The notes: generated by a model not told the origin, from the letters alone. A stretch of DNA of 64,000 nucleotides from an uncultured Candidatus Saccharibacteria bacterium (GCA_937859515.1 CALMAK010000021.1:62001-126000); one strand, 5' to 3'; shown: positions 16,560 to 24,967, counted from the first letter of the stretch. Numbers and translations are program-made.

Positions 16560-16629
16560 GGGCCGGAGGGATTCGAACCCCCGAATGCCAGGACCAAAAC
16601 CTGGTGCCTTACCGCTTGGCCACGGCCCA
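16555..16629 (-). tRNA. tRNA-Gln (anticodon TTG)
   Basis: A cloverleaf is clear: acceptor TGGGCCG with CGGCCCA, anticodon stem CCAGG/CCTGG around loop TTTTGGT (anticodon TTG), and T-arm CGGGGGTTCGAATCCCT. Discriminator G and CCA are encoded and lie inside the neighbouring terminator arm. Confidence 0.95.
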
Positions 16630-16649
16630 ATAACAGCTCCGTTATTGTA

Positions 16650-17144
16650 TCACTTCTTACGTTTCGACTCAAGTAACGTGAACCGGGAGCCCGGCCAGAG
16701 TCCCCAGGTAGACCACGCCGCCAGAACACCCAACGCAGCCGCGATAGCAACTGTCCACCAACCCGGCAGCAGTTGCACACTGGCACCCAAATAACCTGCA
16801 TTCGTAATCGAAACCTGAAAGACGTTTACCCACAAAGACACAAATAACCATACGGCCGGCACCACCCACCCGGCGAACATGCTGAACCAGCGCATCCCAA
16901 CACTGAGTTTCATGCGCAATAAGAATGGCAACGCGAATACCCCACATACTACCAGTGTCACGGCCACAAATCGTCCCGCATGATTACCTGGCAAATTAAA
17001 CGTCTCCAACAGTGGAATAAACTTCTCAAGACTGAATAGCTGCGCAGCTGTAAATACCACTAGAATCATAGCGTAAAACAACGCAATCGTCTTTGAATCC
17101 TTGGTGCGGGGCTCGCGCGGCCACACAGCGATGATCTTTTTCAT
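16650..17144 (-). CDS. Membrane protein of unknown function
   Basis: About 164 residues starting MKKIIAVWPREPRTKDS. Four hydrophobic segments follow a basic N-terminus, and the protein ends in a basic tail (LLESKRKK). I recognise no family. The start is uncertain: a GTG 24 bases upstream is possible. No ribosome binding site is visible before the ATG, but TATAGT lies ten bases upstream, so a very short leader or none is likely. It lies just upstream of tRNA-Gln on the same strand. Confidence 0.65.
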   Translation of the reverse strand: MKKIIAVWPREPRTKDSKTIALFYAMILVVFTAAQLFSLEKFIPLLETFNLPGNHAGRFVAVTLVVCGVFALPFLLRMKLSVGMRWFSMFAGWVVPAVWLFVSLWVNVFQVSITNAGYLGASVQLLPGWWTVAIAAALGVLAAWSTWGLWPGSRFTLLESKRKK

Positions 17145-17164
17145 ATCTATATTTACTATACCAC

Positions 17165-17281
17165 TCACACCTTAGGCGGCAAAACGTTGTTATTTTTATT
17201 ATTTCGCTTGCGCTTTTGATGGCCACCATGTACAGTACAAACAAGCGAACGTTCAAAAACAAACACATTTTTATCAAACAT
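17165..17281 (-). CDS. Possible 38-residue basic peptide
   Basis: A short open frame starts MFDKNVFVFERS and ends in a lysine-, arginine- and asparagine-rich tail (QKRKRNNKNNNVLPPKV). It ends 20 bases upstream of the next membrane protein gene. There is no good ribosome binding site and no recognised family. It could be chance coding. Confidence 0.25.
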   Translation of the reverse strand: MFDKNVFVFERSLVCTVHGGHQKRKRNNKNNNVLPPKV

Positions 17282-17299
17282 TCGCTCTACGACATCCAC

Positions 17300-17344
17300 C
17301 ACAACATATAAAAAGAGCCTTTTTGGCTCTTTTTATATGTTGTG
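17300..17344. terminator. Intrinsic terminator after trmD
   Basis: A perfect 20-bp inverted repeat with a TTTTT loop has GAGCC/GGCTC core and A/T-rich arms. It lies 29 bases after the trmD stop on the reverse strand. Confidence 0.9.
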
Positions 17345-17372
17345 TGATTTTTTGATACTGGAAGGGCTCGGC

Positions 17373-18047
17373 TTATGCCTCGTTTGCATCATCTGGCTTA
17401 GCCTTGAAGCTATTCGCTGATCGCCACTTCGCGATCTCGCCATGATGCCCACTCAGCAGCACATCAGGTACTTTCATGCCACGAAACTCCTCAGGACGCG
17501 TATACTGCGGAAACTCTAGCGTCTCACCATCAGAAAAGCTCTCGATCGCCGCGCTCTCAGCACCACCCAACACCCCAGGAATAAGACGTACAATACTGTC
17601 GATAATCGTCATTGCCGGCAGCTCTCCGCCCGTCAACACATAATCACCCACACTCACCTGATAATCAACCAGACTAACGATACGCTCATCATAGCCTTCG
17701 TATCGTCCACAAATAAAGATATAGCCATAACTTGCCTCAGACCAGTCTTGAGCCACCGCCTGTCGCCAACGATGGCCACGAGGCGTCATCAGGACAACCT
17801 TAGCAGTCGGGTCGTTTGCCTTTGCCGCCTCAACCGCCGCGAATAATGGCTCTGGTTTTAGTAACATTCCGTCACCCCCGCCATATGGCGTATCATCGAC
17901 CGTCTTACGTGGACCCATCCCAAACTCACGAAGGTCAATCGTTGATAACTGCGCGATGTCGTTGTCCTGCGCCTTCCACATCATCGAGCTCTCAAATACA
18001 CCCGTAAACATTTCGGGGAATAAAGTGATTACTTGAAACTTTCTCAT
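17373..18047 (-). CDS. trmD: tRNA (guanine-37-N1)-methyltransferase
   Basis: The 224-residue protein has the TrmD features: VITLFPEMFTGVFESSM at the start, DDTPYGGGDGMLLKPEP, the knot region ICGRYEGYDERI, and VGDYVLTGGELPAM. It methylates G37 of tRNAs that read CNN and some other codons using S-adenosylmethionine, preventing frameshifts. It uses its own promoter: TTTACA, 17 bases, TATAAT, then seven bases to the ATG, so the mRNA looks leaderless. In many bacteria trmD follows rpsP and a KH gene. Here they are close but separated by a divergent small gene. Confidence 0.96.
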   Translation of the reverse strand: MRKFQVITLFPEMFTGVFESSMMWKAQDNDIAQLSTIDLREFGMGPRKTVDDTPYGGGDGMLLKPEPLFAAVEAAKANDPTAKVVLMTPRGHRWRQAVAQDWSEASYGYIFICGRYEGYDERIVSLVDYQVSVGDYVLTGGELPAMTIIDSIVRLIPGVLGGAESAAIESFSDGETLEFPQYTRPEEFRGMKVPDVLLSGHHGEIAKWRSANSFKAKPDDANEA

Positions 18048-18054
18048 CTGGTAG

Positions 18055-18083
18055 ATTATACTAGGTATTGACTTTTTTGTAAA
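18055..18083 (-). promoter_or_regulatory. trmD promoter, leaderless
   Basis: Reverse strand: TTTACA (18078-18083), a 17-base spacer and TATAAT (18055-18060), then seven bases to the ATG at 18047. It overlaps the -35 box of the divergent small gene. Confidence 0.7.
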
Positions 18084-18096
18084 TATATGCTATATT
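18068..18096 (+). promoter_or_regulatory. Promoter of the 56-residue gene
   Basis: TTGACT (18068-18073), 17 bases, TATATT (18091-18096). The leader of about 60 bases contains a GGGCGA-AAG-TCGCCC hairpin (18125-18139) upstream of the ribosome binding site. Confidence 0.7.
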
Positions 18097-18162
18097 TACA
18101 CCAGCTTTTACTCAAGCATTACTTGGGCGAAAGTCGCCCCTCATCAGAGAAAGGAGCCGACC

Positions 18163-18333
18163 ATGTCAGCTCTGGGAAATATCCCCGTCGAAATCGCCGC
18201 GAGAAGAATCTTTGCAGCCGCAAGGGAGAAGCTCGCAGATGCTCCTGACGTAGAACCGGGAGCCCCTTTCTACTACACGGGTGATTACGAAGGCATCACG
18301 GTAACGGTCATTATTACCAAGTCTGAGGGGTAA
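18163..18333 (+). CDS. Small 56-residue protein of unknown function
   Basis: The frame starts MSALGNIPVEIAARRIF and ends VIITKSEG. It has AAGGAG six bases upstream, a near-consensus promoter, a leader with a hairpin, and a long terminator hairpin starting at its stop codon, so it is a complete small transcription unit. The N-terminal half is likely helical (AARRIFAAAREKLADA), the second half strand-forming (YEGITVTVIIT). I recognise no family. It lies between trmD and khpA on the opposite strand. An 82-residue frame on the reverse strand covers the same DNA but has no such signals. Confidence 0.7.
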   Translation: MSALGNIPVEIAARRIFAAAREKLADAPDVEPGAPFYYTGDYEGITVTVIITKSEG

Positions 18334-18400
18334 GTCCTCATGAGAAAGCCGCTGTTGAGTTGCAATACGCAATTCAGCCTGCAGCTCATCGGGGACTTTT
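18332..18400 (+). terminator. Long terminator hairpin overlapping a stop codon
   Basis: AAGTCC (18332-18337) pairs with GGACTT (18393-18398), followed inward by ATGAG/CTCAT, GCTG/CAGC and a nine-bp stem TTGAGTTGC/GCAATTCAG with a five-base loop. It ends in a T run. The outer stem uses bases of the TAA stop of the small gene. Confidence 0.65.
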
Positions 18401-18426
18401 TCATTTAGCGTCATATTTTACTACCA

Positions 18427-18454
18427 AAAAACCACCCTTAATTGGGTGGTTTTT
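18427..18454. terminator. Bidirectional terminator
   Basis: AAAAACCACCC (18427-18437) pairs perfectly with GGGTGGTTTTT (18444-18454). It can end khpA transcription from the reverse strand and back up the small-gene terminator. Confidence 0.85.
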
Positions 18455-18534
18455 CAGACATATAAGGCTCTCAACTCTTATGAAGTTGCTCGCATAGAGC
18501 TTTCTCGCAGTTCATGTCTTTGAACTAATGTTTA

Positions 18535-18939
18535 TTATATATCGAGATCATCCAGTTCTGCAAGCTCTTTTCGAGCCTTTTTAGCATAATCTGATTCCTC
18601 TGACTCGTCGTTTTCCACAACTTCCTCTGGTGAGTTTTTCACAGGATGGTCAGCGGGATCATCAGATGAGATGGTATAGTTTTCACGCTCGTCATCATTG
18701 TTGACGATTTTGAGATTATACCTCGCATCGTTTTTAGTACCGAGCGCGCGAAGCAAAGTACGCAAGCTCTGTGCCGTCACGCCACGCTTGCCAATGACGC
18801 GTCCCAGATCGTCTGGATTAACGGTCAGAGTCAATAAGACACCCTTCTCGTCTACGATACGCTCGACAACGACATCATCTGGATATCCTACGAGTGATTT
18901 TACGATATATTCTACAAATTGCTGGTCGATAGTTGACAT
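18535..18939 (-). CDS. khpA: KH-domain RNA-binding protein KhpA
   Basis: About 134 residues starting MSTIDQQFVEYIVKSLVG. The KH core has the GxxG loop in LGRVIGKRGVTAQSLRTLL and YNLKIV. The last 55 residues are acidic and probably disordered (DDPADHP, ENDESEESDY), longer than the usual KhpA of about 80 residues. KhpA binds RNA, often with KhpB, and affects cell shape and translation in Firmicutes. I chose the ATG at 18939, nine bases after GGAG, over a TTG six bases upstream. It follows rpsP in the same direction, the usual bacterial order. Confidence 0.88.
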   Translation of the reverse strand: MSTIDQQFVEYIVKSLVGYPDDVVVERIVDEKGVLLTLTVNPDDLGRVIGKRGVTAQSLRTLLRALGTKNDARYNLKIVNNDDERENYTISSDDPADHPVKNSPEEVVENDESEESDYAKKARKELAELDDLDI

Positions 18940-19006
18940 GCCCAAGGTCTCCTTTACTGTCTCACTGATTTAAATACCGTACCTTTATTGTAGCATGTAC
19001 CCCAAT

Positions 19007-19042
19007 AAAAAACACAACCCGCCACACGGAGGACGGGGTGTG
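19007..19042 (-). terminator. Terminator after rpsP
   Basis: Reverse strand: CACACCCCGTCC pairs with GGCGGGTTGTG around a seven-base loop, followed by TTTTTT. It lies between rpsP and khpA and may reduce readthrough into khpA. Confidence 0.75.
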
Positions 19043-19060
19043 CATCAAGGATCAATAGAT

Positions 19061-19429
19061 TTATTCTGCAGCTTCGGCCGTCTCTTCGGCAGCTTCTTCA
19101 GCTACTTCTTCCTTGGGCTGGTTTTTACGTAGCTTTTCAGCGTTACGAATTGCCTTTTGCTTGTCGGCTGCAGGAGTCTTTACCCAATTAGGCAACTTAA
19201 CACCGGCATCGGCTAGCAACTTAACCACACGAGGAGTTGGCTGAGCACCATTATCAAGGTACTTCTGGGCGGCCTCAACCTGAACGCTAGCTTCTTTGGT
19301 ATGTGGGTTATAGCTACCAACATAGGCAACTACGCGACCACTTGATGGGTGGCGCTGAGCTTCTTGTACAGCCAGGCGATACACAGGGTACCCCTTACGA
19401 CCGATACGTTGCAAACGAATTGCGAGCAT
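19061..19429 (-). CDS. rpsP: Ribosomal protein bS16
   Basis: The 122-residue protein starts MLAIRLQRIGRKGYPVYRL, the S16 signature, with GRVVAYVGSYNPHTKE and PTPRVVKLLADAGV. The core of about 80 residues is followed by a basic stretch and an acidic alanine/glutamate tail (EEVAEEAAEETAEAAE) of about 20 residues. S16 is a 30S assembly protein. AAAGGAAG precedes the ATG. Confidence 0.97.
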   Translation of the reverse strand: MLAIRLQRIGRKGYPVYRLAVQEAQRHPSSGRVVAYVGSYNPHTKEASVQVEAAQKYLDNGAQPTPRVVKLLADAGVKLPNWVKTPAADKQKAIRNAEKLRKNQPKEEVAEEAAEETAEAAE

Positions 19430-19524
19430 AAAAAATCTACTTCCTTTGTCTTCTTAAACGATTTGTTACTTACTTCGCCCAATTTTACACTATCTGACCC
19501 CAAGAGTCAACCACCCCTGCACGG

Positions 19525-20232
19525 TTATCGATTACGGTATGTGGCCAAGGCGTCACGAGCAGCTTGCTGCTGAGCAGACTGTTTACTGGGACCAGCACCT
19601 TCGCCAATCTTTGTCTCGCCCGAAAATACTCCCAACGTAAAGACCTTGTCGTGATCTGGACCAGCCTCGGTCAATACACGATATTGGGGTGTCGTGTTGT
19701 CATAGCGTTGCACCAATTCCTGCAAATGTGACTTAGGATCGCGCCAGCTCCCTTCGGCTAAAATAGCGTCGAGCTTGCTCGTGATATGCTTGTGAATAAA
19801 TTCAGCCGCATCATCATAGCCGCGCTCAAGATAAATCGCCCCAATCACCGCCTCAAACGCATTGGCAAGAATCTGAGCACGCGCACGATCGCTGCCACCT
19901 TTTTCACCTTTGCTCATGCGAAGCAGCGGTTCATACCCCAGCTTATTGCCTGCATCACTGATACTCTCAGTACGAACCAACGCAGCGCGCCAACTCGTCA
20001 AAATCCCTTCAGGCTCTGTATAATTCGCAAACAAAAAGTCCGTCACAACAAGCTCCAGCACGGCATCGCCCAGAAACTCAAGACGCTCGTTGTGTTCGGA
20101 TACGCTTTTTTTATGCTCGTTGACGTAACTTCGGTGTGTCAAGGCAGTAACAAGAAGTTGAATAGTTTCGAATTCAAATCCCAGCTTCTCCCTTGCAAAC
20201 GCCTGATATGGTGCAATTTGCATTCCTGACAT
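19525..20232 (-). CDS. rnc: Ribonuclease III
   Basis: The 235-residue protein has the RNase III signature NERLEFLGDAVLELVVTDFL with catalytic acidic residues, the later AFEAVIGAIYLERGYDDA block, and a C-terminal double-stranded RNA-binding domain (DPKSHLQELVQR to GPSKQSAQQQAARDALATY). It processes rRNA precursors and structured RNAs. The start is three bases after the Nudix gene stop. A second ATG three codons on (MQIAPYQ) is also possible. Confidence 0.96.
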   Translation of the reverse strand: MSGMQIAPYQAFAREKLGFEFETIQLLVTALTHRSYVNEHKKSVSEHNERLEFLGDAVLELVVTDFLFANYTEPEGILTSWRAALVRTESISDAGNKLGYEPLLRMSKGEKGGSDRARAQILANAFEAVIGAIYLERGYDDAAEFIHKHITSKLDAILAEGSWRDPKSHLQELVQRYDNTTPQYRVLTEAGPDHDKVFTLGVFSGETKIGEGAGPSKQSAQQQAARDALATYRNR

Positions 20233-20235
20233 AAT

Positions 20236-20730
20236 TTACAACTTCTCCTGTCTAATTTTTTTCATGGCGAGCAGCATAAGCTTACCAATATCCTCATATT
20301 CAATCGCATCCAACGCGTCATGAAAGGCAAACCATTTAATGCCATTCATCCACTCTTCCTTTTGAATCGCATTAGTATCACCCCTGGCTCGCACCAAGTA
20401 GATCTGTGTCGTCATCAACACCAGCTTATCAATACGACGATAGCGAAAATGAATTTTACCTAGCCAATCCAGCACGTCAACATCTGTGAGGCCAGCCTCT
20501 TCTCCAATCTCACGCGCAGCAGTCTGCTTGGCGGTTTCACCTTCTTCTATGTGACCCTTTGGGATCGTCCAGCGGTCTTTGGCGTCTTGGATGAGTAGGA
20601 TTTCGATCTTATCATCCTTAGTACGACGAAACACAATACCACCCGCGGTAGGTTCGCGGACAATTTCCTGAATAGATGGTTTTTTGCGAGAGAAGTATTT
20701 TTTGAATTTATCAAACTGCTGTGCTGCCAT
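20236..20730 (-). CDS. Nudix hydrolase
   Basis: About 164 residues starting [16 protein letters not shown]. The Nudix box [20 protein letters not shown] is complete, preceded by TAGGIVFR and WTIPKG. Such enzymes hydrolyse nucleoside diphosphates linked to another group; similarity to dinucleoside polyphosphate or RNA pyrophosphohydrolases is possible, but the substrate cannot be read. The open frame is longer upstream, but those residues overlap nusB out of frame. The chosen ATG overlaps the nusB end by 20 bases. It lies between nusB and rnc, hinting at a role with RNA. Confidence 0.88.
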   Translation of the reverse strand: MAAQQFDKFKKYFSRKKPSIQEIVREPTAGGIVFRRTKDDKIEILLIQDAKDRWTIPKGHIEEGETAKQTAAREIGEEAGLTDVDVLDWLGKIHFRYRRIDKLVLMTTQIYLVRARGDTNAIQKEEWMNGIKWFAFHDALDAIEYEDIGKLMLLAMKKIRQEKL

Positions 20731-21172
20731 GCTCGCTTTGTCCTTCCACAAGCGTTCGATAGGCGGTGCCGAGCACACCGTTAACGAACTTACTTGAGTT
20801 ATCGGAACCAAACGCTTTGGCAAGTTCAACCGCTTCATTGATTGCGACCTTCGGCGGTACGATGTCTGCTCTGTGCAACAATTCATACAATCCTATACGT
20901 AAAATCGTACGATCGACCCTGGCAATCTGTTCGATTGGCCACTCAGGGGCAATTGGCTGGATTTTTGCATCAAGATCAGCTTGTTCGGCAATGACGCCAT
21001 CCACCAGTTCGCGCACAAAGGCCTTATCTTGGATTGCTGTTTCGTATCGCTCAAGATTACGATCAAGAACTTCGCTCGCCGAAACAGAGCTATCTTCTGA
21101 CTGAGTACGAAATTCAAATTCATACAGTGTCTGCAGCGCGACAATTCGCCCAAGATGTCGGTTCGATGCCAT
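20711..21172 (-). CDS. nusB: Transcription antitermination protein NusB
   Basis: The 153-residue all-helical protein starts [21 protein letters not shown] and has [16 protein letters not shown] and [27 protein letters not shown], the conserved NusB blocks. NusB binds boxA RNA with S10 and supports rRNA transcription. It lies after rpmF and before Nudix-rnc-rpsP in what looks like a ribosome-biogenesis operon. Confidence 0.96.
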   Translation of the reverse strand: MASNRHLGRIVALQTLYEFEFRTQSEDSSVSASEVLDRNLERYETAIQDKAFVRELVDGVIAEQADLDAKIQPIAPEWPIEQIARVDRTILRIGLYELLHRADIVPPKVAINEAVELAKAFGSDNSSKFVNGVLGTAYRTLVEGQSEHGSTAV

Positions 21173-21232
21173 ATCGGTTATAGTTCCTTTTTGTTAATTT
21201 GAGATGTCAATAATCTAACCTGCAAGGGCTAA

Positions 21233-21379
21233 CTACGCGGCTTTTTTGCCAGTTTCGCTTTTAGTGGTCGCCACCTTCACTGGTGAAGTGCGGTTAACTG
21301 CGCGTGCAAGCTTGAGGCGCAGGTGACTGCGACGAAGACCAGTCTTGCGTGGACTGCTCTGCTTCTTAGGTTGTGCCAT
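21233..21379 (-). CDS. rpmF: Ribosomal protein bL32
   Basis: A 48-residue basic protein reads MAQPKKQSSPRKTGLRRSHL followed by RLKLARAVNRTSPVK. The start MAxPKKxxS and the RRSH block match bL32, a small 50S protein. There are no cysteines, so it is the zinc-free form. AAAAGGAG lies nine bases before the ATG. It is the first gene upstream of nusB. Confidence 0.88.
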   Translation of the reverse strand: MAQPKKQSSPRKTGLRRSHLRLKLARAVNRTSPVKVATTKSETGKKAA

Positions 21380-21471
21380 AGTAAAGTTCTCCTTTTCAGG
21401 CTTAATAGTAAAATCTTAGATATGATTATACCCTATCCACTAGTAATTCTCAAGAGAAATATCAATACATA

Positions 21472-21500
21472 TTGACAAAATAAAGCATAAGTGTTATCAT
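21472..21500 (+). promoter_or_regulatory. Promoter of a leaderless gene
   Basis: TTGACA (21472-21477), 17 bases, TATCAT (21495-21500), then exactly six bases to the ATG at 21507. Confidence 0.72.
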
Positions 21501-21506
21501 GTGATC

Positions 21507-22019
21507 ATGAAACACCGTTTTGACACACCAACCATCACCCAAAGCGAAACAGCTCCGTCCCGCCGGTTCACCCTTCCCCAGTCAGAGAATGCACGAGAAC
21601 GCCGACGCAACGTCCGGAATCTTGTTATCCTTGGAGGCGTAGCTACCGCTGCTATTTTTGGACTTAATCACCTATCAAACGAGGATCGGGCTGGTGGTGA
21701 TGCGTCAAACGAAACACTCAACCCTGATATCGTTTCCATTCAAGTCGATAATGGAGCAACTATTCGATCAGACCCCCACAAGCGTGACGGTGATACATCA
21801 AACCGCCTCGACCAGATTGATCTTGGCGACGGTCGCTATGTAACGGTTCCTACCGAAGAGGGTGTACGTATTGCGCACGATGAAAACGGCACGTGGTACG
21901 GGTTATCGGCCAATGACTTAACGGACATAGTTAATATAGACATAAGCGATGACCGAGACGGAATCGTATGGATCAATGAGCAGCGTGCTAGCGCCAACAC
22001 TGATACGTCCGAAGAATAA
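21507..22019 (+). CDS. Single-pass membrane protein with acidic outer domain
   Basis: The 170-residue protein starts MKHRFDTPTITQSETA. A basic stretch (NARERRRNVRN) precedes one membrane helix (about 39-53), followed by an acidic domain of about 110 residues with many aspartates and a glycine/tyrosine strand region (GDGRYVTVPTEEGVRI). Orientation is likely inside-out by the positive-inside rule. I recognise no family. A near-consensus promoter lies six bases before the ATG, and there is no ribosome binding site. It converges on leuS with two bases between stops. Confidence 0.75.
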   Translation: MKHRFDTPTITQSETAPSRRFTLPQSENARERRRNVRNLVILGGVATAAIFGLNHLSNEDRAGGDASNETLNPDIVSIQVDNGATIRSDPHKRDGDTSNRLDQIDLGDGRYVTVPTEEGVRIAHDENGTWYGLSANDLTDIVNIDISDDRDGIVWINEQRASANTDTSEE

Positions 22020-22021
22020 GA

Positions 22022-24952
22022 CTATACGACGATGTTCACCAGCCGGCCAGGAATATAGATCACCTTGGCTGACTGTTTGTTTTCCAGGAACTTAACGACG
22101 TTGGCTTCGTTCAGTGCCGCTGTTTTAATGTCATCCTCGCTGGCATCGGCTGCAATTTCCATTTTGGCGCGTAATTTGCCATTAACCTGCACGATAATCG
22201 TCATGGTACTGGCTACCAGCAACGCGTCATCCCAGACTGGCCACGCTGCCGTATCCAGTGATGAGTCGTTGCCCAATTGTTGCCATAATTCAGCACCAAT
22301 ATGCGGTGCAATCGGCGCCAGTAACTGTACCAATGCCTCCAAGCTGCCACGCCACTGCGACGAGAACCCGTCGTTTTTTAGTTTGTACAGCTCATTAACA
22401 TATTCCATCAGTGCGGCGATTGCCGTGTTAAAACTGAGACGACGATAATCGTTGGTGACTTTTTTAATTGTACGATGTGTAAGGGCAGTCAGTTCAGCAT
22501 TCTCGGCGTCAGATTTATCGGCGTCAATATATTCATAGGTCAGTGTCCAGACACGGTTCAAGAATCGGTAGACACCGGCGATGCCGCGCGACGACCAGTT
22601 GCTGTTTTCATTAATCGGACCCAGGAACAGCTCGAAGGTACGCAGCGCATCAGCACCATACCCCTGGTCAATGACCTCCAACGGGTCAACCACGTTACCC
22701 AACGACTTACTCATCTTACGACCGTCCTCGGCGCCAATCAGGCCATGGTAGACTAATCGCCCAACCGGCTCTTTAGCAGGGACCAGCCCCATGTCATAAA
22801 ATACATGGTTCCAAAAACGTACATACAACAGGTGCGCCACTGCATGATCACCACCAACGTACATATCCAATGGTGTCCAGTAGGCCGCCTTTTCTGGCGA
22901 CCATGCTTGCTGATCATTGCGTGGGTCAGTGTAGCGCAGTAAGTACCAGCTGCTGCAGGCGTACCCGTCCATGGTGTCTGTCTCGCGGTGAGCCTCGTGC
23001 CAGTCATCACCGTCTGGCCGACCCGCACTAAACGCTACAGATTCGCCGGTCGTCATGTTGTACCAAATATGCGCCCAGTCTTCCTGTGCGCCCAGTACTG
23101 ACTTGCCATCGCCCTTCGGTGCATAGTCTTCTACCTCTGGCAATAGCACTGGCAACTGGTTGGCAGGAATAACCACGGGACCATGGTCTTTGACATGCAC
23201 AACAGGGATTGGCGCACCCCAATAGCGTTGGCGGCTAATCAGCCAATCGCGCATTTTGTAAGTCGTCTTAGACCGCCCCGTACCCTGTTGTTCCAGCCAC
23301 GCCACGATTTGTTCGCGCGCTTCGCTGGTGGGCATGCCGTCAAAGGCGCCAGAATTAACCAGTAGCCCTTCGCGTACCTCTGTATCAATTGTCTTACCCT
23401 CTAGATATGCCTGCCAAGCATCTTGATGTCCATCCCAGGTCAGTCGTTTTTGAACTTCATCTTTTTTGACCCATTCGATACTATGTAAGCCCTGGTCGAT
23501 TTCACTCTCAACCTGCACTGACGGGTCAATTACTACCTCAAAAAAAGTACCCCATACCTTTTGGTTACGATTCTTCGTCTCGCGTGCATAAGTTCCGGCG
23601 TTGTATGGTGACGCTTGTTTAATACTAAGGACGGTTGTAAACCCAACTTCTTCGATAATCTCACGACGCAAAGCGTCTTCGGTTGTTGTGTCGGTCTCGT
23701 CAATTCCTCCACCTACAAAGTGCACGTGATGTTCGTTTTCAATCTCCAACAAATAGTTGCCCTTACCATCAGTAATAATAGCGTCAACCACTGGTCGATG
23801 AAGCGTCTCAAAATCATCCCGAGGCTCATCGCGCCCCGTGCCATACACATGTCGTGCAATTACCTGAATAACTGGCAACTTGAACGTTTCTGCAAACTCA
23901 AGATCCCTTTCGTCATGTGCTGGTACCGCCATAATTGCACCCGTACCATACCCGCCCAGGACATAGTCGGCAATCCAAATCGGCACGTTGTCACCCGTGG
24001 CGGGATTAACCGCATAACTGCCGGTGAAGACGCCCGTTTTTTCTTTGCCTTCTGTCTGGCGTTCAATCTCGGACTTTTTAATTGCCTCGTCAATGTATGC
24101 ATTAACTGCGTCACGTGTCTGATCGGTAGCCAGTGTGCGTGCCAGCGGATGCTCTGGGGCCAGGACCAAAAAGGTGGCGCCAAAGATAGTATCGGGCCGG
24201 GTGGTAAATACTGTAATAACATCGTCGGTACCTTCAACTGCAAACTCGACCTCCGCGCCTTCTGATCGACCAATCCAGTTGGTCTGTGCGGTTTTGATTT
24301 TCTCGGGCCAGTTGAGATCTGGGATCTCTTCCAGCAATGCATCAGCATAGTCGGTAATCTTGAAAAACCACTGTTTCATTGGTTTTTTAATAACCAATGG
24401 GTCATCAGGACCATCGTGTCGCCAGCTCTTACCATTGATCACTTGTTCGTTGGCTAGGACTGTCTTATCAATAGTACACCACCACTGCAGACTTTCTTTT
24501 TGATAGACTAGGCCGCGTTTGTAGAACTCCGTAAAGATCCACTGTGTCCATTTGTAATACTCGGGGTCGCTGGTATTAACCTCACGCGACCAGTCGATAC
24601 TGGCGCCCATACGACGCAGCTGATTGGTAAAGTTCGCAATGTTAGTGGCCGTGGTTTCTTGTGGCGATTTGCCTGTTTTGATCGCGTAATTCTCGGCGGG
24701 CAATCCAAACGAATCCCAACCCATTGGATTCATAACATTTTTACCGTGTGCACGCTGAAACCTGGCCACCGCATCAACAATCGAATGCTCCATGACGTGC
24801 CCAACGTGCATACCAGCACCACTGGGGTACGGGAACATGCACGAAATATAGAACTTTTGCTGGTCACTAAAGTCCATCGCCTGATAGCGATTGTCCTTAG
24901 CCCAAATTTCCTGCCATTTAGGCTCAATCTCAGATGGGTTATAGCGTCTCAT
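22022..24952 (-). CDS. leuS: Leucyl-tRNA synthetase with an inserted Nudix domain
   Basis: About 976 residues starting MRRYNPSEIEPKWQEIW. It has the class I motifs PSGAGMHVGH (HIGH) and DGRKMSKSLGN (KMSKS), and the editing domain with FTTRPDTIFGATF and YGTGAIMAVPAHDERD. After that block, where other LeuRS have a short linker before the VNSGAFDGM segment, about 150 residues form a Nudix domain with FVGGGIDETDTTTEDALRRE and IEEVGF. The insert lies at about 23393-23845. The enzyme charges tRNA-Leu; what the Nudix part adds is unknown. TATACT lies seven bases before the ATG, so the mRNA looks leaderless. Confidence 0.95.
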   Translation of the reverse strand: MRRYNPSEIEPKWQEIWAKDNRYQAMDFSDQQKFYISCMFPYPSGAGMHVGHVMEHSIVDAVARFQRAHGKNVMNPMGWDSFGLPAENYAIKTGKSPQETTATNIANFTNQLRRMGASIDWSREVNTSDPEYYKWTQWIFTEFYKRGLVYQKESLQWWCTIDKTVLANEQVINGKSWRHDGPDDPLVIKKPMKQWFFKITDYADALLEEIPDLNWPEKIKTAQTNWIGRSEGAEVEFAVEGTDDVITVFTTRPDTIFGATFLVLAPEHPLARTLATDQTRDAVNAYIDEAIKKSEIERQTEGKEKTGVFTGSYAVNPATGDNVPIWIADYVLGGYGTGAIMAVPAHDERDLEFAETFKLPVIQVIARHVYGTGRDEPRDDFETLHRPVVDAIITDGKGNYLLEIENEHHVHFVGGGIDETDTTTEDALRREIIEEVGFTTVLSIKQASPYNAGTYARETKNRNQKVWGTFFEVVIDPSVQVESEIDQGLHSIEWVKKDEVQKRLTWDGHQDAWQAYLEGKTIDTEVREGLLVNSGAFDGMPTSEAREQIVAWLEQQGTGRSKTTYKMRDWLISRQRYWGAPIPVVHVKDHGPVVIPANQLPVLLPEVEDYAPKGDGKSVLGAQEDWAHIWYNMTTGESVAFSAGRPDGDDWHEAHRETDTMDGYACSSWYLLRYTDPRNDQQAWSPEKAAYWTPLDMYVGGDHAVAHLLYVRFWNHVFYDMGLVPAKEPVGRLVYHGLIGAEDGRKMSKSLGNVVDPLEVIDQGYGADALRTFELFLGPINENSNWSSRGIAGVYRFLNRVWTLTYEYIDADKSDAENAELTALTHRTIKKVTNDYRRLSFNTAIAALMEYVNELYKLKNDGFSSQWRGSLEALVQLLAPIAPHIGAELWQQLGNDSSLDTAAWPVWDDALLVASTMTIIVQVNGKLRAKMEIAADASEDDIKTAALNEANVVKFLENKQSAKVIYIPGRLVNIVV

Positions 24953-24967
24953 ACATTTCAGTATAGC

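Noticed and set aside
18166-18414. An 82-residue frame on the reverse strand
   Set aside because: It overlaps the 56-residue forward gene, which has promoter, ribosome binding site and terminator; the reverse frame has none.
23615-24265. A 216-residue forward frame opposite leuS
   Set aside because: It lies wholly within well-conserved LeuRS and Nudix coding sequence and has no recognisable protein features.
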